Positions 31,873 to 41,448 of a stretch of DNA of 64,000 nucleotides are shown here, piece by piece (the stretch's first letter is position 1; each line of letters begins with the position of its first letter). The notes below the pieces were generated by a model that saw only the letters and a list, made by a program, of their open reading frames with translations, was not told the origin of the DNA and searched no databases. Origin of the DNA: Candidatus Obscuribacterales bacterium (GTDB taxonomy: Bacteria > Cyanobacteriota > Vampirovibrionia > Obscuribacterales > Obscuribacteraceae); the NCBI GenBank assembly GCA_031292355.1, contig JARLHI010000030.1, forward strand, positions 1 through 64,000. The letters are read 5' to 3'. The translations under genes and the position numbers were made by a program.

Positions 31873-33762
31873 TTAAATCGATGGCGGCGATAGACGCGTA
31901 TCATTGGCACTATTGTTTTCCTCGGCCCATGATGTCAAACGACTGATTAAAGAAGCTAGGTAAACCTCTCGGTCTTGTTCCTCATTTAAGCCAGAACCAA
32001 ATTCTGCGCCTCTATAAAGCTCATTGACCAGTTGAAGCATCTTCTCTTTCAATTGGTGCTCCTTCCGAACTAAACGATATGCCTCTAAAGGCTTATCTCT
32101 GCTCGATTCCTCGGCACCTAGATAGCGTTCAAAATCAGGAATGCTACATTGGTGCCTGACAGTCAATCCGGCTCGGGTACATTTCGACAAAGCCTCATAA
32201 ATGGTCGCATTCATTGTCCACATTCCGGATTTCCCTCGACTGGTGTAAGGCCAGTCAACATCATGCAAGATACCAAAACTAATTTTGAAATGTTCGAACA
32301 TCTTGATTAAAGCAGGTAGAATGGCTTTGCCACGCGCTTTTACAAGGGTAACATGGTTTGCTAGCTCATGGTTTTCTTCAACAACTGCAGCGATAAATGC
32401 AGCGTCCTCGGTGTCTCCCTCAACCAAAATGGGATATGAGCCAAAGAACACCTCTGAAAAACTTGTATCCATTTGTTGAAGTGCTTGAAGTTGCTCTTTT
32501 TCGTCGACACTAAAGGATATTGTGTCGGACACATTTGTCTTAGTAAAAAGAGGACTTTCATCTCCCTTGCTTCGTTCGAGCCGAACAATAGTTGTGTGAT
32601 CGGCCAAGGGGTTTATACAGTAAGGAGAATGAGTAGTCATCATAACTTGCCAATCAGCGTCCTCTGCAAGTTCATAAAGGTGCTTTTGCACCGCTCTGGA
32701 AGCCATCGGATGTAGGGCATTCTCTGGCTCATCTATAAGCAAAAGATAACCTGGCAAAGCCGAGTCATCGTCAGCTTGAGGAATCGGTCCTCCATCTTCT
32801 AAGGCAGCAAGTTTTGCGTTTAATTCCTCTTTCTCGCGTTCCTTTGATTTTTGGATCTGAGCGTTGAGCAATTTTCGATATGACTCCCGCTGCTCTTCGT
32901 TTCTCTTCAGCTCGTTATGAACGCGCAACATTGACCAAAAAAGAGCTCTTCGTGCGCCAGTACCTTGTTGGAGCAGAGAGGTTTCAGACCTACCATCCTT
33001 TATTCGAATACCTGAGCCAGAGCGTAAGAGATCCGCGATTTTAATTGTCGGTGTGCTCATAGACACGTTTAATTTCAAATCGATGCCTGGAAATACGCCA
33101 GAGAACGCTGTCTGCACTCGTTGGGCAATGTCACCAAAACGCTTTTGATGTTCGACTCCCATGGTTTCCACAAGCTTCACCATTTCCGTCACAGCTTTTG
33201 CGAGAGCGGAGTCTGGTTCAGCTTGTTTATCGGTAACTTGCTGAATAAACGGATCCAAAGCCAAAGGTAGCAAGACGCCCTCAGTCTTATCTGCATCTTG
33301 CAGCGAACCTATTCTCAGTGGTTTGGGCAGCCTTGATTTAATAAATACATTATCGGCACCCCCAGCTTTCTCGGTCGAAGACCAATCGTTTTTGGCGGGA
33401 TCCCAAGTCGCCCTTTCAGCTTTATCAGAATCAGGCGACCAACGCCAGCGACTTCGAATAATGAGATTTTCGCCTTCGATTATTTTCCAGTCTTCCGAAA
33501 TGTTTCCAATGCCTTTGGGAATATGAATGTCTAACTCAATCTCGGAAGGTTCATTTTTTGGCGCCCAGAAACAGCGGTCAACAAGAGAATTGAACTTGCT
33601 TTCACCTTGAGCCAACTCGTAAGCCCTTAATATAGTCGATTTTCCAGCATTGTTTTTTCCCACGAGGCAGACGATAGAATCTAGTGCAACTTCTAGTCCA
33701 CTATCGCCAATGCAGCCTATGTTACGCACTCGCAGGCGCAAAAGCTTGGAACGCATGTTCAT
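31873..33762 (-). CDS. OLD-family ATPase with TOPRIM nuclease domain
   Basis: 629 residues. The N-terminal ABC-type ATPase has Walker A GKNNAGKST (residues 35-43), a signature-like LLQQGTGARRAL, and Walker B LLLIDEPENALHP, with a long charged coiled-coil segment before Walker B. The C-terminal TOPRIM domain shows the ILVEGDTEDAAF Glu and the HDVDW acidic motif. This is the architecture of OLD nucleases and of GajA of the Gabija phage-defence system. No UvrD-type helicase (GajB) is adjacent, so it is more like a class 1 OLD or a new pairing. ATG 33762 has AGGAG seven bases upstream. Confidence 0.85.
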   Translation of the reverse strand: MNMRSKLLRLRVRNIGCIGDSGLEVALDSIVCLVGKNNAGKSTILRAYELAQGESKFNSLVDRCFWAPKNEPSEIELDIHIPKGIGNISEDWKIIEGENLIIRSRWRWSPDSDKAERATWDPAKNDWSSTEKAGGADNVFIKSRLPKPLRIGSLQDADKTEGVLLPLALDPFIQQVTDKQAEPDSALAKAVTEMVKLVETMGVEHQKRFGDIAQRVQTAFSGVFPGIDLKLNVSMSTPTIKIADLLRSGSGIRIKDGRSETSLLQQGTGARRALFWSMLRVHNELKRNEEQRESYRKLLNAQIQKSKEREKEELNAKLAALEDGGPIPQADDDSALPGYLLLIDEPENALHPMASRAVQKHLYELAEDADWQVMMTTHSPYCINPLADHTTIVRLERSKGDESPLFTKTNVSDTISFSVDEKEQLQALQQMDTSFSEVFFGSYPILVEGDTEDAAFIAAVVEENHELANHVTLVKARGKAILPALIKMFEHFKISFGILHDVDWPYTSRGKSGMWTMNATIYEALSKCTRAGLTVRHQCSIPDFERYLGAEESSRDKPLEAYRLVRKEHQLKEKMLQLVNELYRGAEFGSGLNEEQDREVYLASLISRLTSWAEENNSANDTRLSPPSI

Positions 33763-34250
33763 TAGATTACTCCTCAACCATTAGTAGACGTCGATGAAAT
33801 CCGACCGTTTTATATCGAAGAACCTTTCTGCTTATATGCGCAGCTCATCTGTTTCCACTGATTATGCTCATGCTGAAAGACTATCTGACAACAATTTGAA
33901 TAACAGCAACTGGAATCAAAGTTCTAGCGATTCAAAACGAGCCTGAACTAACAATCTGCACGCGCGAATAAAGTTGGTCAGCTTGACTGGTGGACCCGCA
34001 CAAATGAACGCCCGTTATCATGCGCGAAGTGTCAACAGGGCGTTCTGACTTTAACACCAATTGGAATGCCAGTCGGTGGAAAGATGAAACCTCGATGGAT
34101 GCGAAACCCGCAACGCTAAAGGGCAATGCATGCAGGCAACGCTCAGGAAACTATCAATGAACACGCGCATGCTCTAGCACTTGTGCCAGACACTACATGC
34201 GGTGCGTCGAAAATTACCCGACATCACACCTCGAATGATAGGCCTGGTAG
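33763..34250. other. 488-bp gap in the accessory cluster
   Basis: No convincing gene. A 64-codon minus-strand ORF (33932-34126) lacks a start signal. AACGCCC (34007-34013) and GGGCGTT (34038-34044) form an inverted repeat with a 24-base loop. The region must contain the promoter for the OLD-like gene on the minus strand, and could be a junction between separately acquired segments. Confidence 0.4.
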
Positions 34251-34967
34251 TTATTCTTCCTTTGGGAGCTTGTAGCCAACGCCTGGCTGAATAACCACCG
34301 GTTCAATCTTTAGTGCTCCTTTTGTCAGTGACGCGGATTGCGTCGCGGGAGTGTCTGCATGAGGGCTGTTTTGACCAGTAGAAGACAGTAGCATTGTATT
34401 CTGTAGCTGGTTGTTAGACCGTGCACCGGAATTCTCTTCGAAAATCTCCATCCATCCGTTCACCCTTGCAAATGCGATGAGGTTTAGCTTGGTTCGGTAT
34501 TGGTCTTTCGGATCGCGCACGCTGACAAAAAAGTTTTCCAATACCTTCTCTACGTCGTCGACGAACGACTCCAGATTAAGAAAGATGGAAGTAGCATTGC
34601 TATCAGCTTCTTGCGCTCGTTCTAGATGAATATTCTCGCGGCCGTTTACAAGTTCGATGCGCCACATCTTCCCTGTAGATTCAAATGCAGACGAATAATT
34701 GTGAATAAGTCCGCAGCGAAGAGCCTTCCAAAGTCTGGCGCCCTCATAGGATTTATTCACCTTCAACAAATATCGTTTGCAAAATTGATCGAAAGTATCG
34801 GCAGTTGTTTCGCACCGATAGCAAAAGCCGGTGAGTGAATCTAGCAAACAACAGCACAATATAAAAGCGCCCACAAGTGCTTTGCCCTCTACGGCTCTTT
34901 TGATGTCGCCGAGAGCCAACTCTCTCAGAGACTTTTCGACGCTATTGACTATTTCATCATCAGTCAT
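34251..34967 (-). CDS. HEPN-like protein
   Basis: 238 residues. The first ~150 residues are mostly helical and contain ARLWKALRCGLIHNYSS, with the R-x4-H motif (Arg, Cys-Gly-Leu-Ile, His) that marks HEPN ribonucleases. A Cys-rich helix (FILCCCLLDSLTGFC) precedes it. The C-terminal ~60 residues are low-complexity. HEPN proteins are frequent toxins or abortive-infection effectors. ATG 34967 with GGAG seven bases upstream is chosen over a start 24 bases earlier. It lies 27 bp after the lipase gene, so the two very likely form one operon. Confidence 0.55.
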   Translation of the reverse strand: MTDDEIVNSVEKSLRELALGDIKRAVEGKALVGAFILCCCLLDSLTGFCYRCETTADTFDQFCKRYLLKVNKSYEGARLWKALRCGLIHNYSSAFESTGKMWRIELVNGRENIHLERAQEADSNATSIFLNLESFVDDVEKVLENFFVSVRDPKDQYRTKLNLIAFARVNGWMEIFEENSGARSNNQLQNTMLLSSTGQNSPHADTPATQSASLTKGALKIEPVVIQPGVGYKLPKEE

Positions 34968-34994
34968 AATTCTCTCCACGCAAACAATCATTCT

Positions 34995-36359
34995 TTATTC
35001 CACCCACCATTGTTCCTTCGGTAAAGGTGGCCATTGTGCCTTCAAATCGAGGCTTCCTGCGTAATTGAGTACATGAAAAACCGCCTCGTCCAAAGTTATC
35101 GCGACGTAAGTGAATTCGTTGGCCATGATTAGACCCTCTATAACTTGTGGAACCTTGTAGTTGACAGGATCATATTGAATTTTTTCTGGAGATCGATCAA
35201 TTTCTAGATTCAGTATGTGTGGGTGAGCACCACTAAACGTTTTGTAGTCAACGTAAAAAGACACCGCCGAACGGTTGGTATTATTCTGAATCGGCTGGTT
35301 TTTCATTATGCTGCTGGAGACAGTTTTTGCTCTAGAATTTTCATCAAGTATGGTAATGACATAGTCGTCCACGGGCTTATCGAACGGCAAACGAGCTTCA
35401 AACACTATTGTCGATTTGCACTTACTCTGATCAATCGATAGGTTCGCCTGGATCGACTGCCAGTCATTGTTTTCGTTGTCCCACCGATCGGACAGGTCTT
35501 TGTACTCCTGGGGACTCTTAACGGCTAATGCAGTGATGAGTTCTTTTAGTGGCTTGTCATCAAGCGATTTGATTGAATCGAAGATGCCGGTTTCTTCTCC
35601 CGTGTGCGCGACGCCTGGAAGTATTTTGTGCGCAACCTTGCTTTTCAATTGCAAAACTTCAAGTTGTGGGCTGGTAGACCCACCGTCAAAAGTAAGCATC
35701 CTATAATTGAGGTTCGAACCGGAAATCCGAACGGTGGAATCAGACCCAATTTCTCTGACTTGCCAAAAGACGGCCCCAGCGCCTCCGAACATTTTCTCGT
35801 TCGCAGTATTGTCATCCCCAACCATCGAAAAGCAGAAAGTCTTTGAAAGAAAACCGTTGTTTTCTTGCTTCAACCATTCTCTATTAAGATCCAGCAAAAA
35901 CCTACTTCCGTAGTCGAGATCCGTTAAGACTCCCTGGCCCGATGGACTACGGTCGAAAACCTGTTTACCAAACTGCGCCCACTGGGTTCTTCCTAATTGA
36001 GCGAGTGTTGAGCCATGATTTGCCCCCGCCATCGAGACAAAATGTGATGGAATATCCTTTTTGGAAGCAATGCGATCGAGTATCCACCTTCTGGTAACAA
36101 TGGCTCCGGTGGAATGGCAAACAAATGCGGCATTTTTAACCGATAGCTTATTTTGCGCTTCAAGTCTACTGATGCGAAGTTCAAGCGCCTTAGCCAATTC
36201 GATGCATGTGATTTCATCGTCCAAAGAATCAAAGGCTGATAAAAATATCTCAAAATTCTGACCTGACTGACTCAAGGTTGCAAGAAGCCTGGGAACTTGT
36301 CCATACGCATCCAAACTTCGAACGCTATAGCCGTGGACAAATACGATATTTTCTGGCAT
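34995..36359 (-). CDS. Serine lipase-like alpha/beta hydrolase
   Basis: 454 residues. VFVHGYSVRS is the oxyanion segment, and AAFVCHSTGAIVTRRW holds the nucleophile Ser in C-H-S-T-G, followed by SMAGANHGST as in lipase/PGAP1-type acyl hydrolases. A C-terminal ~220-residue region is beta-rich and unrecognised. No signal peptide, so it would act inside the cell, for example on membrane phospholipids. ATG 36359 has GAGG seven bases upstream. Upstream partner of the HEPN-like gene. Confidence 0.65.
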   Translation of the reverse strand: MPENIVFVHGYSVRSLDAYGQVPRLLATLSQSGQNFEIFLSAFDSLDDEITCIELAKALELRISRLEAQNKLSVKNAAFVCHSTGAIVTRRWILDRIASKKDIPSHFVSMAGANHGSTLAQLGRTQWAQFGKQVFDRSPSGQGVLTDLDYGSRFLLDLNREWLKQENNGFLSKTFCFSMVGDDNTANEKMFGGAGAVFWQVREIGSDSTVRISGSNLNYRMLTFDGGSTSPQLEVLQLKSKVAHKILPGVAHTGEETGIFDSIKSLDDKPLKELITALAVKSPQEYKDLSDRWDNENNDWQSIQANLSIDQSKCKSTIVFEARLPFDKPVDDYVITILDENSRAKTVSSSIMKNQPIQNNTNRSAVSFYVDYKTFSGAHPHILNLEIDRSPEKIQYDPVNYKVPQVIEGLIMANEFTYVAITLDEAVFHVLNYAGSLDLKAQWPPLPKEQWWVE

Positions 36360-36594
36360 CGACACACCTCACTTTCGAAAGCTCGGGCACAGGTCTATTA
36401 CTGGATACGAACAAAATCCATGGCACTTTGAGGTATCATTCGTTGACTATCCGCTGAGCTCAAAATACTACACGGTGTTGCATGGACTTGCCTACCTAAC
36501 GTTATTCACACGACTTGAATATTGATAATCCTAAGAATCTACGGTAACGGCGTGACCTTTCCAATACTGGAATTCCATAGACACGAGAACAAAC

Positions 36595-37794
36595 ATGAAA
36601 CGACGCCTTATGACTCTAGTAGTCACCGCACTATATCTTGGACTGTCCCTTCCTACCGCTCGTAGCGAATCATTGCCAGAGAAACCGCACTCGATTGGTA
36701 GGTATGTGGGCGCAGAACAGAGTTACACGATTAGTACCAGCGACCAAAAAATCATCGATTCTTTTAAAAACATCAAACCCAGCTACTTTGGGTCAGTCAG
36801 CAAGATGCACCTTAAAAATTCAGCACAGATAAACCAGACAGATGTTGAAGTAGAAAAGTCTACGAAAAAATTTTTTTATGAATACTCTCATAGTCAAACA
36901 GACCCATCTGCGGTAAAAGGGAAATTTCCACTCATCATTGACAAAACCAAGTTTCTGGGAGAACCATTAATCGGCAAAATCACGAGGTTTGGGGATAGCG
37001 AAAACGCCTATTTCGTAGTGGCTCTACACTTCAATATACCTCCGCTCAACCCAGCACTAGGTCCAATAAAATACTCTTTTGCACGATTCGCAACAAAATT
37101 TGTATTGTTTCAGCCGGAAGATAGAAAACACAGTAGTAGCGATTCCAAATCTCTACCAGCCTCTGTCTTATTACCAGTCAAAGTGGTGGCAGTGTATCCC
37201 GTGAACGAAACATTAGGCATCGCGCGTTCTGATACAAGCACACTTACCCTAGAGGCTAATCCGCAGTACGCTGGCACTTCCGTTGGGAGCGCAAATCAAG
37301 CATGGTCTAAACAGGAAGCATACAATTTAAATTTGCCAACAGTAATTTCTTCTGCCACTCGTTATGGCGACGCAGCATGGATATATTATCCAGCAAGGGC
37401 ACAGCCACTAATTCTTGGCTCCAAGACGACCATTGCCGTTCTAGCTATTCCTAAAAAAGCCATCGAAACTAACTTTCAACTCCGGCTTCAATGTACGCTG
37501 GACTATCAATTGAAATATTTAAAATACATTTCGGGGTTTGAACGGCGACTTCTCGCCAGCGGCGAGTGCAGCCTAGACTGCATGACAGTGGACGAACTGC
37601 TTAAAATTCATAGCGTCGATTTGCCTGATCAAATTAAGGCTGTCATCTCAAATTCCCTTATAGAACCAGCTAAATCTGCAAAACTAACAGTCATTCAAGC
37701 TCAAGGAAACGGGCAAAACGATTACATTCTCGACAAAGAAACCGGTAAAATGTATGTTATCCGCGACTCAAAACTAGTCGAAATAGCGCCTTAG
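36595..37794 (+). CDS. Secreted hypothetical protein, 399 aa
   Basis: No family recognised. A signal peptide (residues 1-24, cleavage near ARS) precedes about 370 residues of mixed strand composition without obvious repeats. The last part, DKETGKMYVIRDSKLVEI, looks like a small independent beta unit. ATG 36595 is the first codon after a GAGA. Divergent from the lipase gene with 235 bp between. Confidence 0.6.
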   Translation: MKRRLMTLVVTALYLGLSLPTARSESLPEKPHSIGRYVGAEQSYTISTSDQKIIDSFKNIKPSYFGSVSKMHLKNSAQINQTDVEVEKSTKKFFYEYSHSQTDPSAVKGKFPLIIDKTKFLGEPLIGKITRFGDSENAYFVVALHFNIPPLNPALGPIKYSFARFATKFVLFQPEDRKHSSSDSKSLPASVLLPVKVVAVYPVNETLGIARSDTSTLTLEANPQYAGTSVGSANQAWSKQEAYNLNLPTVISSATRYGDAAWIYYPARAQPLILGSKTTIAVLAIPKKAIETNFQLRLQCTLDYQLKYLKYISGFERRLLASGECSLDCMTVDELLKIHSVDLPDQIKAVISNSLIEPAKSAKLTVIQAQGNGQNDYILDKETGKMYVIRDSKLVEIAP

Positions 37795-38032
37795 ATGACA
37801 CCCGCACCGATTGCTTCTGGTCCAATTGAACGCCCAGTAACACTCAGTGTGGGAGGAAATCATATGCACTGGTTACGTACAGCGAGCTTTACAACGGCGA
37901 AGGTATTTTTGACAAAACGTCTGGGATAATTGAATCCGTCGTAACGCGCAAAGTTACTCCAAACTGATCGAGGAACGAATCGCCCAATATTTGATCCAAA
38001 GGGCTTGGTGCTGTCGCAAAGAGGATAATTTG

Positions 38033-38470
38033 GTGCCTAAGCTACCGAGGCAGAGTCTACATGACATAAAAGGCTGGCGCACACAATACGAACGCATGCT
38101 TCGTTGGTATCTGAGGATATGCGCAGATGAAATGTCAGACGTTGATTTTTTATTCGCATTCTTTCAGAATTGTTATGTTCTAAAGGATTGGCTCGTTAAT
38201 GACGACGTAATCGGTAAGTCGGACTTGGAACAGTTCATAAAAAATTCGCCTGTAATGCGCAAGTGTCAGGATGCGTGCAATGGCACCAAGCATGGACAAC
38301 TCAGAGGAGATACAAGCCGATATCCTTCCATTCGTCGCGAATGGTCATCATCAGAGCAGAAGTCCAAATACTGTCTAATCATTGATTTTGAAAAAGATGA
38401 TGCAGTAGCACTGGCTAGGGAATGTATTTCCGAATGGGATCAGTTCTTAAAGTTAAGAAAACTTCTCTGA
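38033..38470 (+). CDS. Hypothetical helical protein, 145 aa
   Basis: A mostly helical soluble protein. FFQNCYVLKDWL and CQDACNGTKHGQLRG resemble conserved positions in a common family of small helical accessory proteins I have seen but cannot name; a HEPN-related fold is possible. Start: GTG 38033 with AGAGG eight bases upstream; the frame can extend to a TTG at 37991. Convergent with the metalloprotease gene. Confidence 0.5.
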   Translation: MPKLPRQSLHDIKGWRTQYERMLRWYLRICADEMSDVDFLFAFFQNCYVLKDWLVNDDVIGKSDLEQFIKNSPVMRKCQDACNGTKHGQLRGDTSRYPSIRREWSSSEQKSKYCLIIDFEKDDAVALARECISEWDQFLKLRKLL

Positions 38471-38530
38471 AAGACGATACACAATCCGACTGGTATTGCC
38501 AATGCGCCCTAGTGAGTTTTCAATACGCAA

Positions 38531-40711
38531 TTACTTCGCCGCAGGCGAAGTCCTCAACGTACCTACAAACTTCTGCAACGGAACTCTGGTCTCAAGCCCT
38601 ATCACTGTACTTTCGTCAGTTAACGCAATAAGACGATGTCTGAGGTCAAACATTTTGCCGAGCGGATCATCCATGCTGCGACCGTCGCAATGCTTATGCC
38701 TGACAATAAACGCGACAGCCCATGCAGGTGCATCCTTGACGTTCGCGGTAGTAGCACACTGTCGAAGAGCATCCACGTACTCTTCGTAAGCCAGTCTGAG
38801 CTTTGCGCAACCAGAAGCTACTTCGGTCGGGCGTGCCCAGTCCACAGGATGTATTTTCTTGGCTGCAGCGACCAGATACGCGATGTCATCTTCCGGCGTA
38901 TCTTTCTTTACCACAACCAATGGTGCTATAAGCGCTGCGACCTCTCTCCGTGCTTGATCAGCCTCGTCATATCTTTCCAGTTTTACATACTCAAGATTTA
39001 GTGCGCCCATTACTTTTCCTATGACCTGTGACGGCATTCCTGCTCGAAGCAAACTTTTTGCGCGGGTGAGCAGAGATAGGGCCTCGTCGTCATTGTCTTT
39101 GTTCGACTCATCTCGTGCCAGCGTTACCAACAGAAAACAAAACTTCTTGCGTATCGCGAGGTCATCGGGATGTTTCGCCAATGCCACTTCATAGTGCGGC
39201 AATGATTCGCGTTTCAAACCATATTGATCGAGGAACGAGGCGCTGTCAGGACCTTCCGTTTGCAGTGACGCATCTTGTTTCTCCAACGCCTCCGCTTCCT
39301 TTAATTTTCCAGACTGCAAATAAGCATGGTGCAAACTCTTGAGCACTCCCTGCTTTATCTGGTTCGACTCGCTGCCGGATGCAAGCTCGTTTGCTTTTGT
39401 GAGAAGGTTTATCGCCCCTGCATAATCAGAATTCTGTATTGCAATTGTCGCCGCGTTAAATAGACGAATGGAGATAGCATCGCGAATTTGACTATCCTTG
39501 GGATTAGCTCTCATGGCTTTGTCGAATGCGACAAGGGCAGCTTTGTATTGACGACCGTCCAGAGCATCAAACCCAGCGCCGATAAAATCACTAGCATTGG
39601 TCACGTACAGCGAATTTAATGCTGTCATATCACGTAGTGTTGGTGCGGTCAGCGGTTGCCAGTGAGCATGAGAGCACATAACATCGTTCTCGCCCGAGCT
39701 GTGATTCAGACCAAAACTGTGGCCAATCTCATGCAGGCAAACTTCTTCAAGACAGCTTTTACGAAACTGATTATCGAATCCGGACGGGGTATAGCGGTCT
39801 GACGTAAATGTGAGAATCTTGACCTCAGCGTGCCTAAGATAATTATTTGCATCGACCCACCGGCCGCAAACGCCAATGGCGTCAGCTAAGTGAAGATCTT
39901 TCTGATCGCTCACCCAGGCACATGTAATATCAGCTCGCTCGGGCACAGGTTCATATACCAATCTAACTTTACCAGCACTTTGTCTCTGCCACGTTTCGAA
40001 GGCGGAGCGCAGCAACTGACCGTCGCCAACATGATATCCCGCAACCTTAGTTGCCACTGCATCTGGAGGAACATAGACTTTAAGCGGCAACTTGCTCACA
40101 TTCCATCTCGAAAAGTGATTGCTATTGCCACCAGTCTGTAGAACGTCTGGAGGAATCAGATACGGACCACCAGACTTCTGGAATTCCATAGCCCTGATTT
40201 TAGTTTTCAAATATGGAAGAGATGGATAGGTCGGATTGTTGAGGGCGACTCTCTTTAAAAGATCGATGGCGTCCTGTCCATTCCCACCCAGGTTTTCCAT
40301 TAGCCCCTGTAAAACTTGCGCATCGCAAGATGATTCCGGCACATCCGCTTCATGCCGCTGTGCTGCGATGGTGCTCAATCCCTTAGAAAGATAAGCCAGG
40401 TCGCTGCGACCTTTTAGAAATAGCGGACCAGCCCCTTGTCGCAAAGCATCCATTAGCCAACGGGTAGCCTGCGCGTAACTATGATGGTAGACACAACTGT
40501 AGGCAGAATAAAGAGATTGCCATCCAACCGCTTCGTTCCCTTCGTCGGGGATGACTTCGCCCATGTCGAAAGTGCCAGTTTGAGCTTCCTTAATGCGCAG
40601 CTTATCTGAATGCGCTTCATCGACAATGCTGTCGCCACGTGCTGCCAGCACGGATGTCGCCAATAAGCACACACTGCCAAACAAGAACGCGGCTCTCAAA
40701 TGTGATCTCAA
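38531..40711 (-). CDS. Secreted matrixin-like metalloprotease with TPRs
   Basis: 726 residues. A signal peptide (about residues 1-24) is followed by TPR-like helices (about 50-150), then a zinc protease domain. LHEIGHSFGLNHS (about residues 325-337) is the HExxHxxGxxH zinc site of metzincins, and ENDVMCS is a plausible Met-turn. The C-terminal ~300 residues are TPR repeats (FIGAGFDALDGRQYKAALVAF and others). It would act in the periplasm or outside. TTG start with GGGAG six bases upstream. Hairpin ACTTCGCC/GGCGAAGT covers the last codons. Confidence 0.8.
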   Translation of the reverse strand: MRSHLRAAFLFGSVCLLATSVLAARGDSIVDEAHSDKLRIKEAQTGTFDMGEVIPDEGNEAVGWQSLYSAYSCVYHHSYAQATRWLMDALRQGAGPLFLKGRSDLAYLSKGLSTIAAQRHEADVPESSCDAQVLQGLMENLGGNGQDAIDLLKRVALNNPTYPSLPYLKTKIRAMEFQKSGGPYLIPPDVLQTGGNSNHFSRWNVSKLPLKVYVPPDAVATKVAGYHVGDGQLLRSAFETWQRQSAGKVRLVYEPVPERADITCAWVSDQKDLHLADAIGVCGRWVDANNYLRHAEVKILTFTSDRYTPSGFDNQFRKSCLEEVCLHEIGHSFGLNHSSGENDVMCSHAHWQPLTAPTLRDMTALNSLYVTNASDFIGAGFDALDGRQYKAALVAFDKAMRANPKDSQIRDAISIRLFNAATIAIQNSDYAGAINLLTKANELASGSESNQIKQGVLKSLHHAYLQSGKLKEAEALEKQDASLQTEGPDSASFLDQYGLKRESLPHYEVALAKHPDDLAIRKKFCFLLVTLARDESNKDNDDEALSLLTRAKSLLRAGMPSQVIGKVMGALNLEYVKLERYDEADQARREVAALIAPLVVVKKDTPEDDIAYLVAAAKKIHPVDWARPTEVASGCAKLRLAYEEYVDALRQCATTANVKDAPAWAVAFIVRHKHCDGRSMDDPLGKMFDLRHRLIALTDESTVIGLETRVPLQKFVGTLRTSPAAK

Positions 40712-40877
40712 AGTTTGCTCCCAGATGGCGGGTCTGTCGCTTTCAATCTTGCTATCTTATCGCCAGCAACGTGGTTCGTGTTTCGCTATTCAGATCGCTA
40801 CGAACATCTACCTCCCAACCCCAGTATTGACAAGCTTGGAGGAAAAGCTTTAGATCAGTGCATATTGGAGAGTCTTA

Positions 40878-41405
40878 ATGAATTTAGTCATGCTAAATCC
40901 GCCATCCATCTTTGATAGGACACTGCTTTGTCTAGCTTTAGGGACGCTTATATTTGGACTGTTATGCAAAAATCTGCCGCTGCATAATTTTCAGATAGCT
41001 CACGCTGCTGCATCCTTGCATCAATATTCTCTTTCAGAATATTTTTGGCGCGCAGATTTGAAAAGTTTGGAAGGAGCCTCTTCAAATTCAAACTCACCGG
41101 ATTTCATAGAGTACTGGTGCTCTGAGAGTAACTTAGGAGTTGTGCTCCAACAACAAGCAAAATATTCCGAAACGGAGAAGGTTTTGTCTGATGCTCTTGA
41201 ACGTAGCAAACATGTTCAAACGCCTGGCTATTTTGTAGTACCGACGTCCATGCTTATCCTTGCGTCTCTCTACAAAAGTGAGGGAAAAGTAGCGCTAAGT
41301 CAGTATTGGATCAAACAAGCATCGCAGGCTGACGCTGAACACATAAAAAAGTCTGGTGAATCCATAACCCAGCAACCAGCAGCTAAAGCTCTCCCCAAAG
41401 AGTAA
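40878..41405 (+). CDS. Hypothetical membrane-anchored TPR protein
   Basis: 175 residues. One membrane segment (about 15-32) and then TPR-like helices (SESNLGVVLQQQAKYSETEKVLSDALERS; SMLILASLYKSEGKVALSQYWIKQA). Probably anchored in the inner membrane with the TPRs outside the cytoplasm. ATG has GGAG seven bases upstream. Divergent from the metalloprotease, which also has TPRs. Confidence 0.6.
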   Translation: MNLVMLNPPSIFDRTLLCLALGTLIFGLLCKNLPLHNFQIAHAAASLHQYSLSEYFWRADLKSLEGASSNSNSPDFIEYWCSESNLGVVLQQQAKYSETEKVLSDALERSKHVQTPGYFVVPTSMLILASLYKSEGKVALSQYWIKQASQADAEHIKKSGESITQQPAAKALPKE

Positions 41406-41448
41406 CTTCCGAATTTGGTTCAATAATAAATCAAGGGACTTACGCCTC

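Noticed and set aside
34007..34044. AACGCCC/GGGCGTT inverted repeat as an integron attC site
   Set aside because: Spacing and core sequences do not match attC R'/R'' consensus, and neighbouring genes are not cassette-like.
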